The notes under the pieces: model-generated
Seen by the model: the letters and a program-made list of their open reading frames with translations, nothing else
What the model was told of the DNA's origin: nothing
Database searches by the model: none
In this document: positions 1 to 8,589 of the stretch, in pieces
How the letters are laid out: the number at the start of each line of letters is the position of its first letter
Numbering within the stretch: the first letter of the stretch is position 1
Program-made: the position numbers and the translations under genes
Source: Pantoea anthophila
GTDB lineage: Bacteria; Pseudomonadota; Gammaproteobacteria; Enterobacterales; Enterobacteriaceae
NCBI RefSeq assembly: GCF_006494375.1
Contig: NZ_VHIZ01000056.1
Span: 1 to 64,000 of the forward strand
Direction: 5' to 3'
DNA length: 64,000 nucleotides

Positions 1-2
1 TG

Positions 3-848
3 ATTGAGAATCGCTTTTTAACCAGCTTTATAATCGTGCCTGTTCTTCTCTTTTTGTCCTGCATTGTCAGGGCTGAATCCGGCACGGAGTCGCTTGCTCC
101 TGCTCTTAATGAGGGTGATTTTTCGGTTCTGCTTAATGACTATGTTTTCACGCCCGGTGATATGTGGAGTGACGAAAGCTTCATACGCGCAGGCGAGGCA
201 CTGAGCTCCGATCTGGCTGGAGAGGTAGTGATTGATAATCAGCAATATAAATATTTCCAGCATACCTATAACGGGTTTGAGTTGTTCAGCGCGACGGCGG
301 CAGGAAAGGGAATGCACCCGATTCTGGCTGAGATTCTTTTGGAAAATGCCAGCGTGCCGACGGCCCGAAATATCATGGTTGGTGACAGCCTGGAAAAGGT
401 TCAGCAAGCCTATGGACCCGGAAAAGAAGATAACAGTGATAATCAGCACTGGCTTGTTTATCAGTCGGGCAAAAAACAGTTGATGTTCCATATCGTTCAG
501 GGAAAAGTCAGTGACATCATGCTGAAAACAGACCCGGGTGCAGAGCAAAGCGAAATCAGCCCTGACCAGGCTATCGGTATCGCCACCGAAGCCATTCATA
601 CCTGGCACCTGACCACTCTCGATGATAAATGCCTGCGTTACGATCTCGATGAAAGCCGTGAGAAAAACTTCTATATCATCACGGTCCGTGAAGATAATCG
701 GGATATCAGTTGCGGTGGCGACCCTGATATTTCGCACCGACTTTTTGATATTAAAGTTGCGCGTGATAATACGCAGATACTCACTAACGCCGATAACGTT
801 GATGGTGATTATCGCGACCTGAATTCTCCTGCCACAAACAATGAATAA
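3..848 (+). CDS. Secreted protein of unknown function in an Rhs locus (5' end outside window)
   Basis: The reading frame is open from the first bases of the window. The residues before the internal GTG at 36 (IENRFLTSFIIVPVLLFLS) look like the hydrophobic core of a signal peptide, with VRA-ES as a plausible signal peptidase I site. The true start therefore probably lies just upstream, and the GTG at 36 is unlikely to be it. The mature part is about 255 residues, acidic, with no membrane segment. A segment near residue 125 (GDSLEKVQQAYG) resembles the small alpha-helical motif of BamE/SmpA-like envelope proteins, but that is a weak hint. The gene lies 14 bp upstream of the EagR-like chaperone gene, so it probably belongs to the same transcript. 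I do not recognise a family. A periplasmic immunity or accessory role in the T6SS locus is inference from position only. Confidence 0.6.
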   Translation: MENRFLTSFIIVPVLLFLSCIVRAESGTESLAPALNEGDFSVLLNDYVFTPGDMWSDESFIRAGEALSSDLAGEVVIDNQQYKYFQHTYNGFELFSATAAGKGMHPILAEILLENASVPTARNIMVGDSLEKVQQAYGPGKEDNSDNQHWLVYQSGKKQLMFHIVQGKVSDIMLKTDPGAEQSEISPDQAIGIATEAIHTWHLTTLDDKCLRYDLDESREKNFYIITVREDNRDISCGGDPDISHRLFDIKVARDNTQILTNADNVDGDYRDLNSPATNNE

Positions 849-862
849 GACGGACATCCGAT

Positions 863-1303
863 ATGCATTACCAATTCAATGAGGGCGCTTTTGCGCTTTT
901 TCCTGCTGCCTGGCAGGACAACACCATGAACATTCTGCGCGATGAGGCCAGTGGACTGGCGTGGGTGGTGAGTCGTGGTGTTATTGCAGAAGGCAGTGAT
1001 GCAGAAAAAGAATTTCAGCGTCAGTGGGACACATTGCGCAGCCAGATGGGGCACATTCAGCAGAGTGAATTTGTTCCTGTGATGGCCGGTGTGAATAACA
1101 CCTTACCTGCGACAGAAGTTGAAACCCTGTTTGACCGTAACGGACAACAGGTGTGGCAGAAACAGCTGGCTGCACAGGTTCCTGAGTCGAACATCTTTAT
1201 GATTTTTACGCTCTCCGCGATGCGCCCATTCAATGAGGAAGACGGTCAGCGCTGGCAGGCTTTCAAACAAAGCCTGAGTCTGAATACGCCACGGAAAGAT
1301 TAA
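863..1303 (+). CDS. EagR/DcrB-type (DUF1795) T6SS effector chaperone
   Basis: This 146-residue soluble protein fits the DUF1795/DcrB fold seen in Eag chaperones. It opens with the typical F-N-E-G-A-F start, has W-Q-D-N-T-M-N near residues 17-23, and ends with a hydrophobic helix-like segment around F-M-I-F-T-L. Eag proteins bind the N-terminal transmembrane helices of PAAR-Rhs effectors in the cytoplasm and hold them until loading on VgrG. The next gene, 3 bp downstream, encodes exactly such an Rhs protein with an N-terminal hydrophobic region, which is the standard eagR-rhs arrangement. No signal peptide is visible, which argues for the cytoplasmic chaperone and against the DcrB lipoprotein. 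Confidence 0.8.
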   Translation: MHYQFNEGAFALFPAAWQDNTMNILRDEASGLAWVVSRGVIAEGSDAEKEFQRQWDTLRSQMGHIQQSEFVPVMAGVNNTLPATEVETLFDRNGQQVWQKQLAAQVPESNIFMIFTLSAMRPFNEEDGQRWQAFKQSLSLNTPRKD

Positions 1304-1306
1304 CTT

Positions 1307-4300
1307 ATGGATAACCATGCGGCCCGCGTGGGCGACGAGATCATTCACTCCAGCATTTTCGCTGATATCACCAGTGTTGTGGCTGAAGGGGCGGCTTATG
1401 CCGTCATCGGGGCTGCGGTAGGAGCGGCGGCAACACTGGCTGCGCCTTTACTGGGCGCCGGCATGGCGGCGGCCGGGGTTGCCGCTATCGGTTCCAGCTG
1501 TCTGCTCAGCGGCATCATTGGCGGTGTGTTAGCCAATGCTGCGGGCCTGTCGGACGACATCACTGAAGCGGCAGAGGGGCTGGGCGACATGATATTCCCG
1601 CCTTCACCCGCCGGGGTGATCGCCAGCGGTTCAGACAACGTACGCGTGAATGGTCTTATGGCCGCACGCGCGGCCGGGATGATGACGCCGGATGAGACAC
1701 CGCCACCGGAACCGCAATCACCGCAGAGCTTCGCGGACTACGGCGGCATGCTGCTCTCTGCGGTAGGCCAGTTCGGCAGTGCTATGTGGCAGCCCACGGT
1801 CGCCTCCGCCGATGCGGGGAGCTCTCCGCTTGAGCAGGATAAAGTGGCCTGTGAAAAACACAGTGCGCCGCAGTATCTGGCTCAGGGATCGAAAAGCGTT
1901 TTTATCAATGGCCAGCCTGCGGTGCGGGCAAAGGACAAAACGACCTGTGACGCCACGGTAAGTGATGCTGTTTCCCCCAATGTCATCATCGGAGGTGAGA
2001 CCGTTACGGTCAGAGAGATCAAAAGTGGCAAGGTGCCGGGTCTCGCGGTCATGATGATCGGCCTTTCGCTCATACGCGGTCGCCCCAGCCAGATCCTGAA
2101 AAATATGCCCTGCGCGCTGGCCGGTGCGGCGGGCGGCATGATGGCGGATATGTCCATCAACGCCGCTTTCTCATCGCTGTTCCCGGTTCATGCCGCAACC
2201 GGCGTCAAGGTCCTTAATGATGATGCCGAGCGCGATTTCTCTCTTCCCGGCCGTTTCCCGCTCAGTTTTCAGCGCAGCTATAACAGCCTGACTCAGCGCG
2301 CAGGCCTGTTCGGTCAGGGCTGGGCCACGGTGTTTGACAGCTATCTGACGCTGGAAGGCAACCGGGCAACCTGGTTTGACGACAACGGGCGCGAGCTGAG
2401 CTTTGACGTTCCCGGTGAAAAAGAGGTGCTCTACAGCATCAGCGAAGGGCTGATGGTGCGGCGCAGCGCGACTGGCGATATTGCCATTGCCGATGACGAT
2501 GGTTCGGTATGGCGTCTTTACCGGCGCACGGCCGCCGATCCGCAGGTGCTGCGGCTGGCGTCACTCAGCGACGAGTACGGCAATGCGCTGGAGACGGGCT
2601 GGGATGAACAGGCCCGCTTGGTGCGTATCCATGACGCGCCGCTGGCTATTGACGTCACGCTGAACTACGACGACAGACAGCATCCGCGGCGACCGACGTC
2701 AGCCAGCCATTTTGATGGCGAGCAGCACTGGCCTCTGACGCGCTGGACCTACAGCCAACAGGGCCAGCTTGCCAGCGTGACCGATGCGGCAGGCGTTGTT
2801 ACCCGCCGGTTCCGTTACAACGACGATGGACTGATGGTCTGGCATCAGCTGCCCGGCGGGCTGGAAAGTGAATACCGCTGGCAGAAGCTGGATCACTGGC
2901 GCGTAGTTGAGAACCGCACCAATAGCGGCGACGGCTGCCGCATGCATTACGATCTTGCGGCGGGTATCACGCGCGTGTCGACCAATGACGGTCAGCAGCG
3001 CGAACACCACTGGAACGCCGCGGGCCTCATCACCTGTTTCATCGATGAGCGGGGCGAGAAGTGGCGCTATGAGTGGGATGAAAACGAACTCCTGACGCGC
3101 CGCATCGATCCGCTGGGCAACACGGTGAGTTTCACCTATGACGATCTGGGCAATCGCGTTGAAGAGAAAGATGCTGACGGCGGTGTGCAGGCGGTGCAAT
3201 GGCTGTCACATCGTGCGCTGCCCACAGTGGTTGCCGGAGCGGATGGTTCCACGACGAAATACTATTACGATCCCCATCATGGCCTTGAGCGCGTCGTTGA
3301 TGCGCTCGGGCAAAGCACGATCTATAAGCGGGATGAATCCGGACTGGTTGTCGAGGAGATCGATGCAGCAGGTAACAGCTATCGCCGGGAGTTTAACGAT
3401 GCCGGACAGGTTATCCGTGAAACCGACTGTTCAGGGCTGACCACGCGCTACCGTTATCATCCTCTGGGCTGGCTCAGCTGTGTCATTGCGCCGGATGGTG
3501 AAGAAACCCGTTATCACTATGACGCCGCAGGCCGTCCTCTCCAGCTTGAGCGCGCAGAGGGCTGGGAAGAGCGACTGCACTGGAGTGAAAACGGCCTGCC
3601 GCTGGCCCATGAGTCGGCGGATGGCAACCGCAGTGAATTCCGTTACGACAATGTCGGACGACTGATCGCCAACCGCAACGCACAGGGTGAGACGGTTCAG
3701 CGAAGCTGGGACAGCCGTGGCCGCCTCACGGCGCTGAAAAACGAGAACGGTGAGCAGTATCAGTTCGAATGGGGCGCAGACTCTCTGTTGCTGGCTCAGG
3801 TGGGACTGGATGGTGTTGCCACGCGATACGACTATGACGTGGCGGGCCGCACGCTATCGCGTACCTTTGCCGCCGGCCATCCTCAGGCCATCACCCATCA
3901 TTACCACTGGAGCCGCGCGGGGCAACTGCTGGCGCGAACCACGCCAGAGGGGCAGACGCGCTATCACTACAGCGGTGGCGGCCAGCTCGGTAAAGTGTCG
4001 CAGCATCTGCCGCTGTCTGACAGCGAGTGGAGTCAGCAGGCCGAGCAGGAGATTACCTTTAAATATGATGCGCTGGGCCGCATCGTTGCTGAACAGGGGG
4101 AGCAGGGCGAACTGGCGTGGGCGTATGACGCGCTGGGTAACTGTACGGCCTTAACCCTGCCGGATGGGCGCAACCTGAAGCAGCTTTATTATGGTAGCGG
4201 CCACTTGCTGAGCATCGCACTGGACAATCTGCCGGTCACCGAGTTTACCCGTGACACCCTGCACCGGGAACTGAGCCGCACGCAGGGCGGCCTGACTATG

Positions 4301-5695
4301 CGTAGCGAGTATGACCGCTTAGGCAGACTGCGCCGCCGTGACGTGTTCAGGGGTGAAGCACAGCGACCTGCGCCGCGCGTCTGGTCCCGCCGGCGCGACT
4401 TCGATTACGGTAACAACCTGATCCGCGAAGAGCGTGACGATAATCCGTTCAGCCAGACGTTATGGCACTACGATAACGCCGGCCGGCTGTTGTCCCAGGA
4501 CGGTGCGCAGCCGGGTAATGAACAGTGGCGCTGGGATGGCGCAGGCAATCCGCTGGATCGCCATAGTGCTGCCCACGTCATGCATAACCGCGTCACTGAA
4601 CTGAACGGTATCCGCTGGCAGTATGACATTCATGGCCGCACTACGGAGAAAGATGACGGTCAGACCCGCTGGCGCTATCGCTACGATGGTGAGCATCGCC
4701 TCACGGAGGTGATCAGCGAGCCGCGGGACCGTAACAAGCCGCGCACGAAGGTGAGCTTCCGTTACGATCCGCTGGGACGACGTATCAGTAAAACCAGCCA
4801 GCAGCTGTTACAGGGCAGGCCATCTGGCAACGCCGTCACGACGCGCTTTGTGTGGGAAGGTTACCGCCTGCTGCAGGAAATCCACGACGGCACTCCGCTG
4901 ACCTACGTTTACAGCGACAGCCAGAGCTATGATCCGCTGGCACGTATTGATGGTGTGGAAAGCCCCGAGATTTACTGGTTCCATAATGCGGCCAACGGGA
5001 TGCCGGAACTGCTGACTGACGCGGAAGGGCAAAAAGCCTGGGAAGGGATCAACAGCCCGTGGGGCAAACTGCTGCGTGAATCCAGCCAGCGGCTGCCTGC
5101 CGTGCAGCAGAACCTGCGTATGCAGGGTCAGTACCTGGATCGTGAAACCGGACTGCACTACAATCTGTTTCGTTACTATGACCCGGACAGCGGACGGTTT
5201 ACTCAGCAGGACCCGATAGGGCTGGCGGGCGGGATCAACCTTTACCAGTATGCCCCTAATGCGCTGGGGTGGGTGGATCCGTGGGGGTTGATGAAGTGTA
5301 AAGATCCTGCGAAAGAAGCAACGAAATGGCAGGGGCCTGGGAATAAAACTTATCCAGGCATTGATGTCTATGAGAATACAGTTATAAAAAAAGGGACGAT
5401 ACTTTATGCCCTTCATCCTAATGGAGATCAGTTACCTGCATATACTGTAAGCCATCCTACAGTCAGACAACATAGAGGTGATCCACTTGGCTATCATGAA
5501 GCTTTGCAAGTTGAGCTGAACCCAGCATATCCGATGCGTTCAAAGGTGAGAGCTTATTACGTTACAGAAGATATATTTGTAGCCAGAGGGCGTGCTGAAG
5601 CTAATCCTAAACATGGAGTAGGAGGAGGGCTGCAGTTCTATATACCTGAAGAAGCTCGGCTTAAACTGAAACCTGGAAAAGTAATTGACATATGA
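1307..5695 (+). CDS. PAAR-domain Rhs polymorphic toxin, probable T6SS effector
   Basis: The protein has 1462 residues. Residues about 25-85 are strongly hydrophobic, rich in Ala and Gly, and fit the pre-PAAR transmembrane region bound by Eag chaperones. Residues about 95-240 form a PAAR-like domain (PPSPAGVIASGSDNVRVNG, later GSKSVFINGQPAVRAKDKT). Residues about 290-1290 carry many Rhs/YD repeats (RYDPLGRR, YDNAGR, YHYDAAGR). The core ends with the conserved DPIGLAGGINLYQYAPN and DPWGL (residues 1324-1328), the usual self-cleavage point of Rhs cages. The last 134 residues (from M1329) are the variable toxin tip. The tip is clearly more AT-rich than the core, as expected for a swapped C-terminus. 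It contains GTILYALHPNGDQLPAY and a final GVGGGLQFYIPEEA. That layout is reminiscent of TNT/ART-like NAD-consuming toxins, but the match is weak. The stop overlaps the immunity start by 4 bp (ATGA). Confidence 0.92.
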   Translation: MDNHAARVGDEIIHSSIFADITSVVAEGAAYAVIGAAVGAAATLAAPLLGAGMAAAGVAAIGSSCLLSGIIGGVLANAAGLSDDITEAAEGLGDMIFPPSPAGVIASGSDNVRVNGLMAARAAGMMTPDETPPPEPQSPQSFADYGGMLLSAVGQFGSAMWQPTVASADAGSSPLEQDKVACEKHSAPQYLAQGSKSVFINGQPAVRAKDKTTCDATVSDAVSPNVIIGGETVTVREIKSGKVPGLAVMMIGLSLIRGRPSQILKNMPCALAGAAGGMMADMSINAAFSSLFPVHAATGVKVLNDDAERDFSLPGRFPLSFQRSYNSLTQRAGLFGQGWATVFDSYLTLEGNRATWFDDNGRELSFDVPGEKEVLYSISEGLMVRRSATGDIAIADDDGSVWRLYRRTAADPQVLRLASLSDEYGNALETGWDEQARLVRIHDAPLAIDVTLNYDDRQHPRRPTSASHFDGEQHWPLTRWTYSQQGQLASVTDAAGVVTRRFRYNDDGLMVWHQLPGGLESEYRWQKLDHWRVVENRTNSGDGCRMHYDLAAGITRVSTNDGQQREHHWNAAGLITCFIDERGEKWRYEWDENELLTRRIDPLGNTVSFTYDDLGNRVEEKDADGGVQAVQWLSHRALPTVVAGADGSTTKYYYDPHHGLERVVDALGQSTIYKRDESGLVVEEIDAAGNSYRREFNDAGQVIRETDCSGLTTRYRYHPLGWLSCVIAPDGEETRYHYDAAGRPLQLERAEGWEERLHWSENGLPLAHESADGNRSEFRYDNVGRLIANRNAQGETVQRSWDSRGRLTALKNENGEQYQFEWGADSLLLAQVGLDGVATRYDYDVAGRTLSRTFAAGHPQAITHHYHWSRAGQLLARTTPEGQTRYHYSGGGQLGKVSQHLPLSDSEWSQQAEQEITFKYDALGRIVAEQGEQGELAWAYDALGNCTALTLPDGRNLKQLYYGSGHLLSIALDNLPVTEFTRDTLHRELSRTQGGLTMRSEYDRLGRLRRRDVFRGEAQRPAPRVWSRRRDFDYGNNLIREERDDNPFSQTLWHYDNAGRLLSQDGAQPGNEQWRWDGAGNPLDRHSAAHVMHNRVTELNGIRWQYDIHGRTTEKDDGQTRWRYRYDGEHRLTEVISEPRDRNKPRTKVSFRYDPLGRRISKTSQQLLQGRPSGNAVTTRFVWEGYRLLQEIHDGTPLTYVYSDSQSYDPLARIDGVESPEIYWFHNAANGMPELLTDAEGQKAWEGINSPWGKLLRESSQRLPAVQQNLRMQGQYLDRETGLHYNLFRYYDPDSGRFTQQDPIGLAGGINLYQYAPNALGWVDPWGLMKCKDPAKEATKWQGPGNKTYPGIDVYENTVIKKGTILYALHPNGDQLPAYTVSHPTVRQHRGDPLGYHEALQVELNPAYPMRSKVRAYYVTEDIFVARGRAEANPKHGVGGGLQFYIPEEARLKLKPGKVIDI

Positions 5696-6165
5696 AAAGA
5701 ATGAATCTAGACGAGTCGAATGGAGCTTTACATATTGATGGTAATGAAATAGATCTTTCATCTTACGAGGCTTTTACTAAGTCCATTTTTTTTAATTCAG
5801 TTAAGGATCTGACACCAGTTGGAAAATATCGCTTTTTTTCAAAAGAAGTTAATTGGCACGATGAACCATTTACTGTTGAATTCAATCCAGCCGTTTTTTC
5901 TTTTAATGCACTTGTTTTTCTCACTAGCAAAACAGGTGATTTTTATAAAAGTCTATCTGATTGGGAAAAAAGGGCCAATGTAAAGGCTTTAAAGGAAGAA
6001 GAAAAAAGAATGTTTGAATGGATGCTAAATAAATATCCTAATAATTATAAGGGGGAGTTAAAAGATCCTCCTTATGGCCATGTTTGGAGTTTTGAATGGG
6101 GGGAGATAACGGTACAGTCAGAAGAGAGATCATTTAATTGTGGGATATATATCGAATGGAGCTGA
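5692..6165 (+). CDS. Probable immunity protein for the Rhs toxin tip
   Basis: This is a 157-residue soluble, acidic protein with no signal peptide or membrane segment. It starts inside the rhs stop codon (ATGA overlap), the typical coupling of an Rhs toxin tip and its cognate immunity gene. Its coding sequence is AT-rich like the toxin tip and unlike the GC-rich rhs core, so the two were probably acquired together. A cytosolic immunity protein agrees with a toxin acting in the cytoplasm. I do not recognise its family from sequence. The role is inferred from position, overlap and base composition. Confidence 0.72.
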   Translation: MKRMNLDESNGALHIDGNEIDLSSYEAFTKSIFFNSVKDLTPVGKYRFFSKEVNWHDEPFTVEFNPAVFSFNALVFLTSKTGDFYKSLSDWEKRANVKALKEEEKRMFEWMLNKYPNNYKGELKDPPYGHVWSFEWGEITVQSEERSFNCGIYIEWS

Positions 6166-6662
6166 TTTTAAATGATCAACCCTTTGGGTATTATTTTACA
6201 GTATTGGTGAAATAAAATATTGCTAAGTTTTTAATATTTATAATTTCGGCGGTGACAATTAATTTCGATGCCTGATAGAAATCGGTTGTTTATTCCGTTG
6301 TTGCCACGAGAAGTGATAGGTAAACCCGCTGGCGATATTTTAATGATGCTAAGGATTTCATAATAAATTTTATTTCGGGTGCTAATTGATTTGTTAGTTT
6401 TTTTTGATGGAATCTAATTCTGCTATCAAGTGCCATTATTGAAGTGTTGGAAGGTAGAATTATTGGCATTTTTCGTTCAATCAAAAGATGATGGTTTTAC
6501 ATGTATCATCAAATTATTGATATATAATCCTGATGCGGTGATGCGGTGATGCGGTGATGCGGTGATGCGGTGATGCGGTGATGCGGTGATGCGGTTTATG
6601 TTTTTAATTTTTAACGTCTGAAGAACTCTCTTTTTATTATCTTGACCTTATAAGGAGATAAA
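6166..6662. other. AT-rich intergenic region between two effector modules
   Basis: No convincing gene is present in these 497 bases. The stretch is AT-rich, contains the eight-copy octamer array at 6532-6595, and has a TATAAT at 6523-6528 that could be a -10 element just before the array. No good -35 hexamer is found at 16-18 bp from it. Rhs loci often keep displaced toxin fragments downstream, but I see no toxin-like reading frame here. The AAGGAG at 6652-6657 is the ribosome binding site of the next gene. Confidence 0.5.
6532..6595. repeat. Eight perfect tandem copies of the octamer GATGCGGT
   Basis: Eight uninterrupted, identical 8-bp units span exactly 64 bp, and the array ends 67 bp before the ATG of the gene at 6663. 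Perfect short tandem arrays change copy number by replication slippage. A unit of 8 is not a multiple of 3, and an insertion or loss would also rotate flanking promoter elements on the helix. Each unit contains ATG-CGG-TGA, with the next ATG overlapping the stop as TGATG, so the transcript would carry a chain of two-codon reading frames. Whether this matters for expression is unknown. Confidence 0.95.
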
Positions 6663-7625
6663 ATGAACTTACCAGGAGTGAATCCCGAAAATAACTTACC
6701 GGGTTATGATATCGCGAGAATGACCGGTTATGGGGCACCTGATTTTGATTTTAAAGCGCTGGGTGCAGCAATGGATTGTACCCGGGAGTTTTATCAGGCT
6801 GGCATTGTCTATGCAGATGGCGCACAGCGTTATCTTGTTCGACCTGGTAAGCGTCATCCCAATGGTCAAAGTGGTATCGTCACACATCTGATTGTGACCA
6901 AAATGCCCAAACAGGCAACCGTATCAAATACGGGTAAGTCACTTACTGAAGCAGTTAGCGCGACCTCAATGGGAGCGGAGATTGCCTCGACTGTGCTTTC
7001 TTGTGGCGCAATGATTATTACAGCTGGCGTGGCGGTTATCGGCGCTTCAGCAACGCCTATAACTGCCGGGAGTAGCAGCGTGCTTGTCGGCATTGGTTAT
7101 GCCGGCGCTGCCGCTACGGGATTGCAATGTGTTAATGGGATTTACAGGGTTTATGATCTTGTCGAAAACGGTGGCGAAAACGTCGCATGGCTGGACTCAC
7201 AGGATTGGTATGTTGCCACTTCAACGTCCCTTGACCTCATTTCACTTGCCAGTGTGGGCGGAGCATTAAAAGAAGCTCTGGCAACATGGCGAGCGATGAA
7301 ATCGGTCTCTTCTATAAAAGCCACGGAGTGGCTCAGGAACTATCCAAGGCAGGACCGGGCGCGCCTTACTGAACTAATCATCCGTGCTCAAAATCCGGGT
7401 ATAAGTAATAGAGAACTCAAAGCCGCCATCCGTGCAGGACTTTATCCAAAACGTTTCCCTGTCGAGCCGGTGCAAAGAGAGCTTGTTAAACAACTTTCGC
7501 AAGTGGTAACGAGCGCAGCTGCTGTGGCAGGCAGTGCTGTTAGTGGTATCATTGCTGCTCCCGGTAACGTGCCGCGCACCGGGCGCTATATAGTGGGAAC
7601 CATTCAATCTTTGGCGGTATTTTAA
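6663..7625 (+). CDS. Putative membrane-targeting effector with glycine-zipper hydrophobic region
   Basis: The protein has 320 residues and a good ribosome binding site (AAGGAG, 5 nt before ATG). The N-terminal 85 residues are polar and contain the pattern LPGYDIARMTGYGAPDFDF. Residues about 105-155 are a long hydrophobic, Gly/Ala/Ser-rich stretch able to form a transmembrane hairpin. A second hydrophobic Ala-rich stretch lies near residues 280-300. There is no signal peptide. The stop overlaps the start of a four-helix membrane protein by one base. An effector with glycine-zipper helices beside a polytopic membrane protein is the usual arrangement for pore-forming antibacterial effectors and their immunity proteins. 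The location directly after an Rhs module supports this. I do not recognise a named family, and the toxin role is inference. Confidence 0.55.
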   Translation: MNLPGVNPENNLPGYDIARMTGYGAPDFDFKALGAAMDCTREFYQAGIVYADGAQRYLVRPGKRHPNGQSGIVTHLIVTKMPKQATVSNTGKSLTEAVSATSMGAEIASTVLSCGAMIITAGVAVIGASATPITAGSSSVLVGIGYAGAAATGLQCVNGIYRVYDLVENGGENVAWLDSQDWYVATSTSLDLISLASVGGALKEALATWRAMKSVSSIKATEWLRNYPRQDRARLTELIIRAQNPGISNRELKAAIRAGLYPKRFPVEPVQRELVKQLSQVVTSAAAVAGSAVSGIIAAPGNVPRTGRYIVGTIQSLAVF

Positions 7626-8206
7626 TGCAATTTTTATCATGGCTTGTTGGACGTCATATCACTGAACTTCTGCAACAGGGACGCGAACTAGATCAGGCAA
7701 TCGCACGGCAGGATAATTCCATACTTGCCCGATCCACTCCCGAGCTTGAGCGTTATTTTAAACAGCCTTCTGAGTCGCTCCCACGGCAAAATGGCTTCCC
7801 GATTGCAATAGTGCTGATGCTGTTGCTGGTTGCATTTGCTTTTAATCTGTTGACGTTTTTGCACGCATTACCTCCTCTTACTCCGCAGATACATGCGTTG
7901 AGTTTTTTTGGTCCCTCAATCCTCGTTATCGGCACGCTACTCGCGGCCAGCTATCGGCTCGCGCGAGGCCATACATCTGCTGTGGCAGGACTGACTTACG
8001 TCTGGGCGATATTGCTTGTATCGACCGTTTTGCTATTAAGCTACGGCGTTGTTACGGGTAGCCACTCCGGCCTGTGGCTGCTTCTGGCCCTTGCTGCTTT
8101 GGTGGGTGCTCGCTTAATACTCAATGGCCAGGCTTTCATCCTGTTTGCCATTTACTGCCGGACACAGCGCCTTGCCAGTGTCGCCCGGCAGCGTCGTATG
8201 AAATAA
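7625..8206 (+). CDS. Four-helix inner-membrane protein, putative immunity partner
   Basis: The protein has 193 residues. A charged cytoplasmic N-terminus of about 55 residues (many Arg, Gln and Glu) is followed by four hydrophobic segments at roughly 57-80, 92-114, 120-142 and 146-170. A short basic tail ends in RLASVARQRRMK. The ATG shares its A with the stop codon of the upstream gene (TAATG), so translation is coupled. Immunity proteins against pore-forming T6SS effectors are often small polytopic inner-membrane proteins. That fits, but no family is recognised. A plain membrane accessory protein cannot be excluded. Confidence 0.5.
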   Translation: MQFLSWLVGRHITELLQQGRELDQAIARQDNSILARSTPELERYFKQPSESLPRQNGFPIAIVLMLLLVAFAFNLLTFLHALPPLTPQIHALSFFGPSILVIGTLLAASYRLARGHTSAVAGLTYVWAILLVSTVLLLSYGVVTGSHSGLWLLLALAALVGARLILNGQAFILFAIYCRTQRLASVARQRRMK

Positions 8207-8589
8207 CCCCCTGTCTGTCCGTGTTCTGTTATCGCGGAACAGCCGTTCCGCGACCCTCTCTTTTTCTCTCAGACTGAAAGAAAAAACCGGGCGCAGGCTG
8301 CCGCCGGTGAGTATTGATGTAAAGAAGAGCCCGGAGATATACAGAGCCGCTTTGTCATCGTAGCGGCATTTCCTTCCTCCTGCCCCAGACACGATCTTTT
8401 TCCTATGACCCGCTCCCGGTTTGAGTCCATCTGACGCTCACTTCCGCCGGAATAATCCCCGTATCATCACTCTTACCTCTGACTATAACCTGCCGTTATA
8501 CCCTCCTGCTAAACAAGCATTCGTCACCTTTCAGACCGCATGAAATAGTGGTTTCAGAACCTGATCTTTTGGCTGAAACGAGAGACAAC
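8207..8589. other. Intergenic region between effector island and D-amino acid operon
   Basis: These 383 bases hold no supported gene. A strong hairpin lies near the 5' end (8233-8252). Further on, TATACC at 8497-8502 could be a -10 element with TTACCT at 8473-8478 as a poor -35 element (18-bp spacer). This is a weak candidate promoter for the dgcN operon. A GTG at 8548 extends the dgcN frame, but the ATG at 8590 has the better ribosome binding site. Confidence 0.4.
8233..8265 (+). terminator. Hairpin, possible weak terminator after the effector pair
   Basis: CGCGGAAC (8233-8240) pairs perfectly with GTTCCGCG (8245-8252) around an AGCC loop. It lies 27 bp after the stop of the membrane protein gene. 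The following run is only partly T (ACCCTCTCTTTTTC), so termination strength is uncertain. Confidence 0.45.

Noticed and set aside
18-857. Long minus-strand frame antisense to the first gene
   Set aside because: It mirrors the codon pattern of the plus-strand gene, has no family resemblance or ribosome binding site, and overlaps the coding gene completely.
4808-5416. Minus-strand frame inside rhs
   Set aside because: Shadow of the rhs coding frame. The plus-strand protein has clear repeats and conserved motifs across the same region.
6532-6595. CRISPR array
   Set aside because: Units are 8 bp, contiguous and without spacers, so it is a simple tandem repeat.
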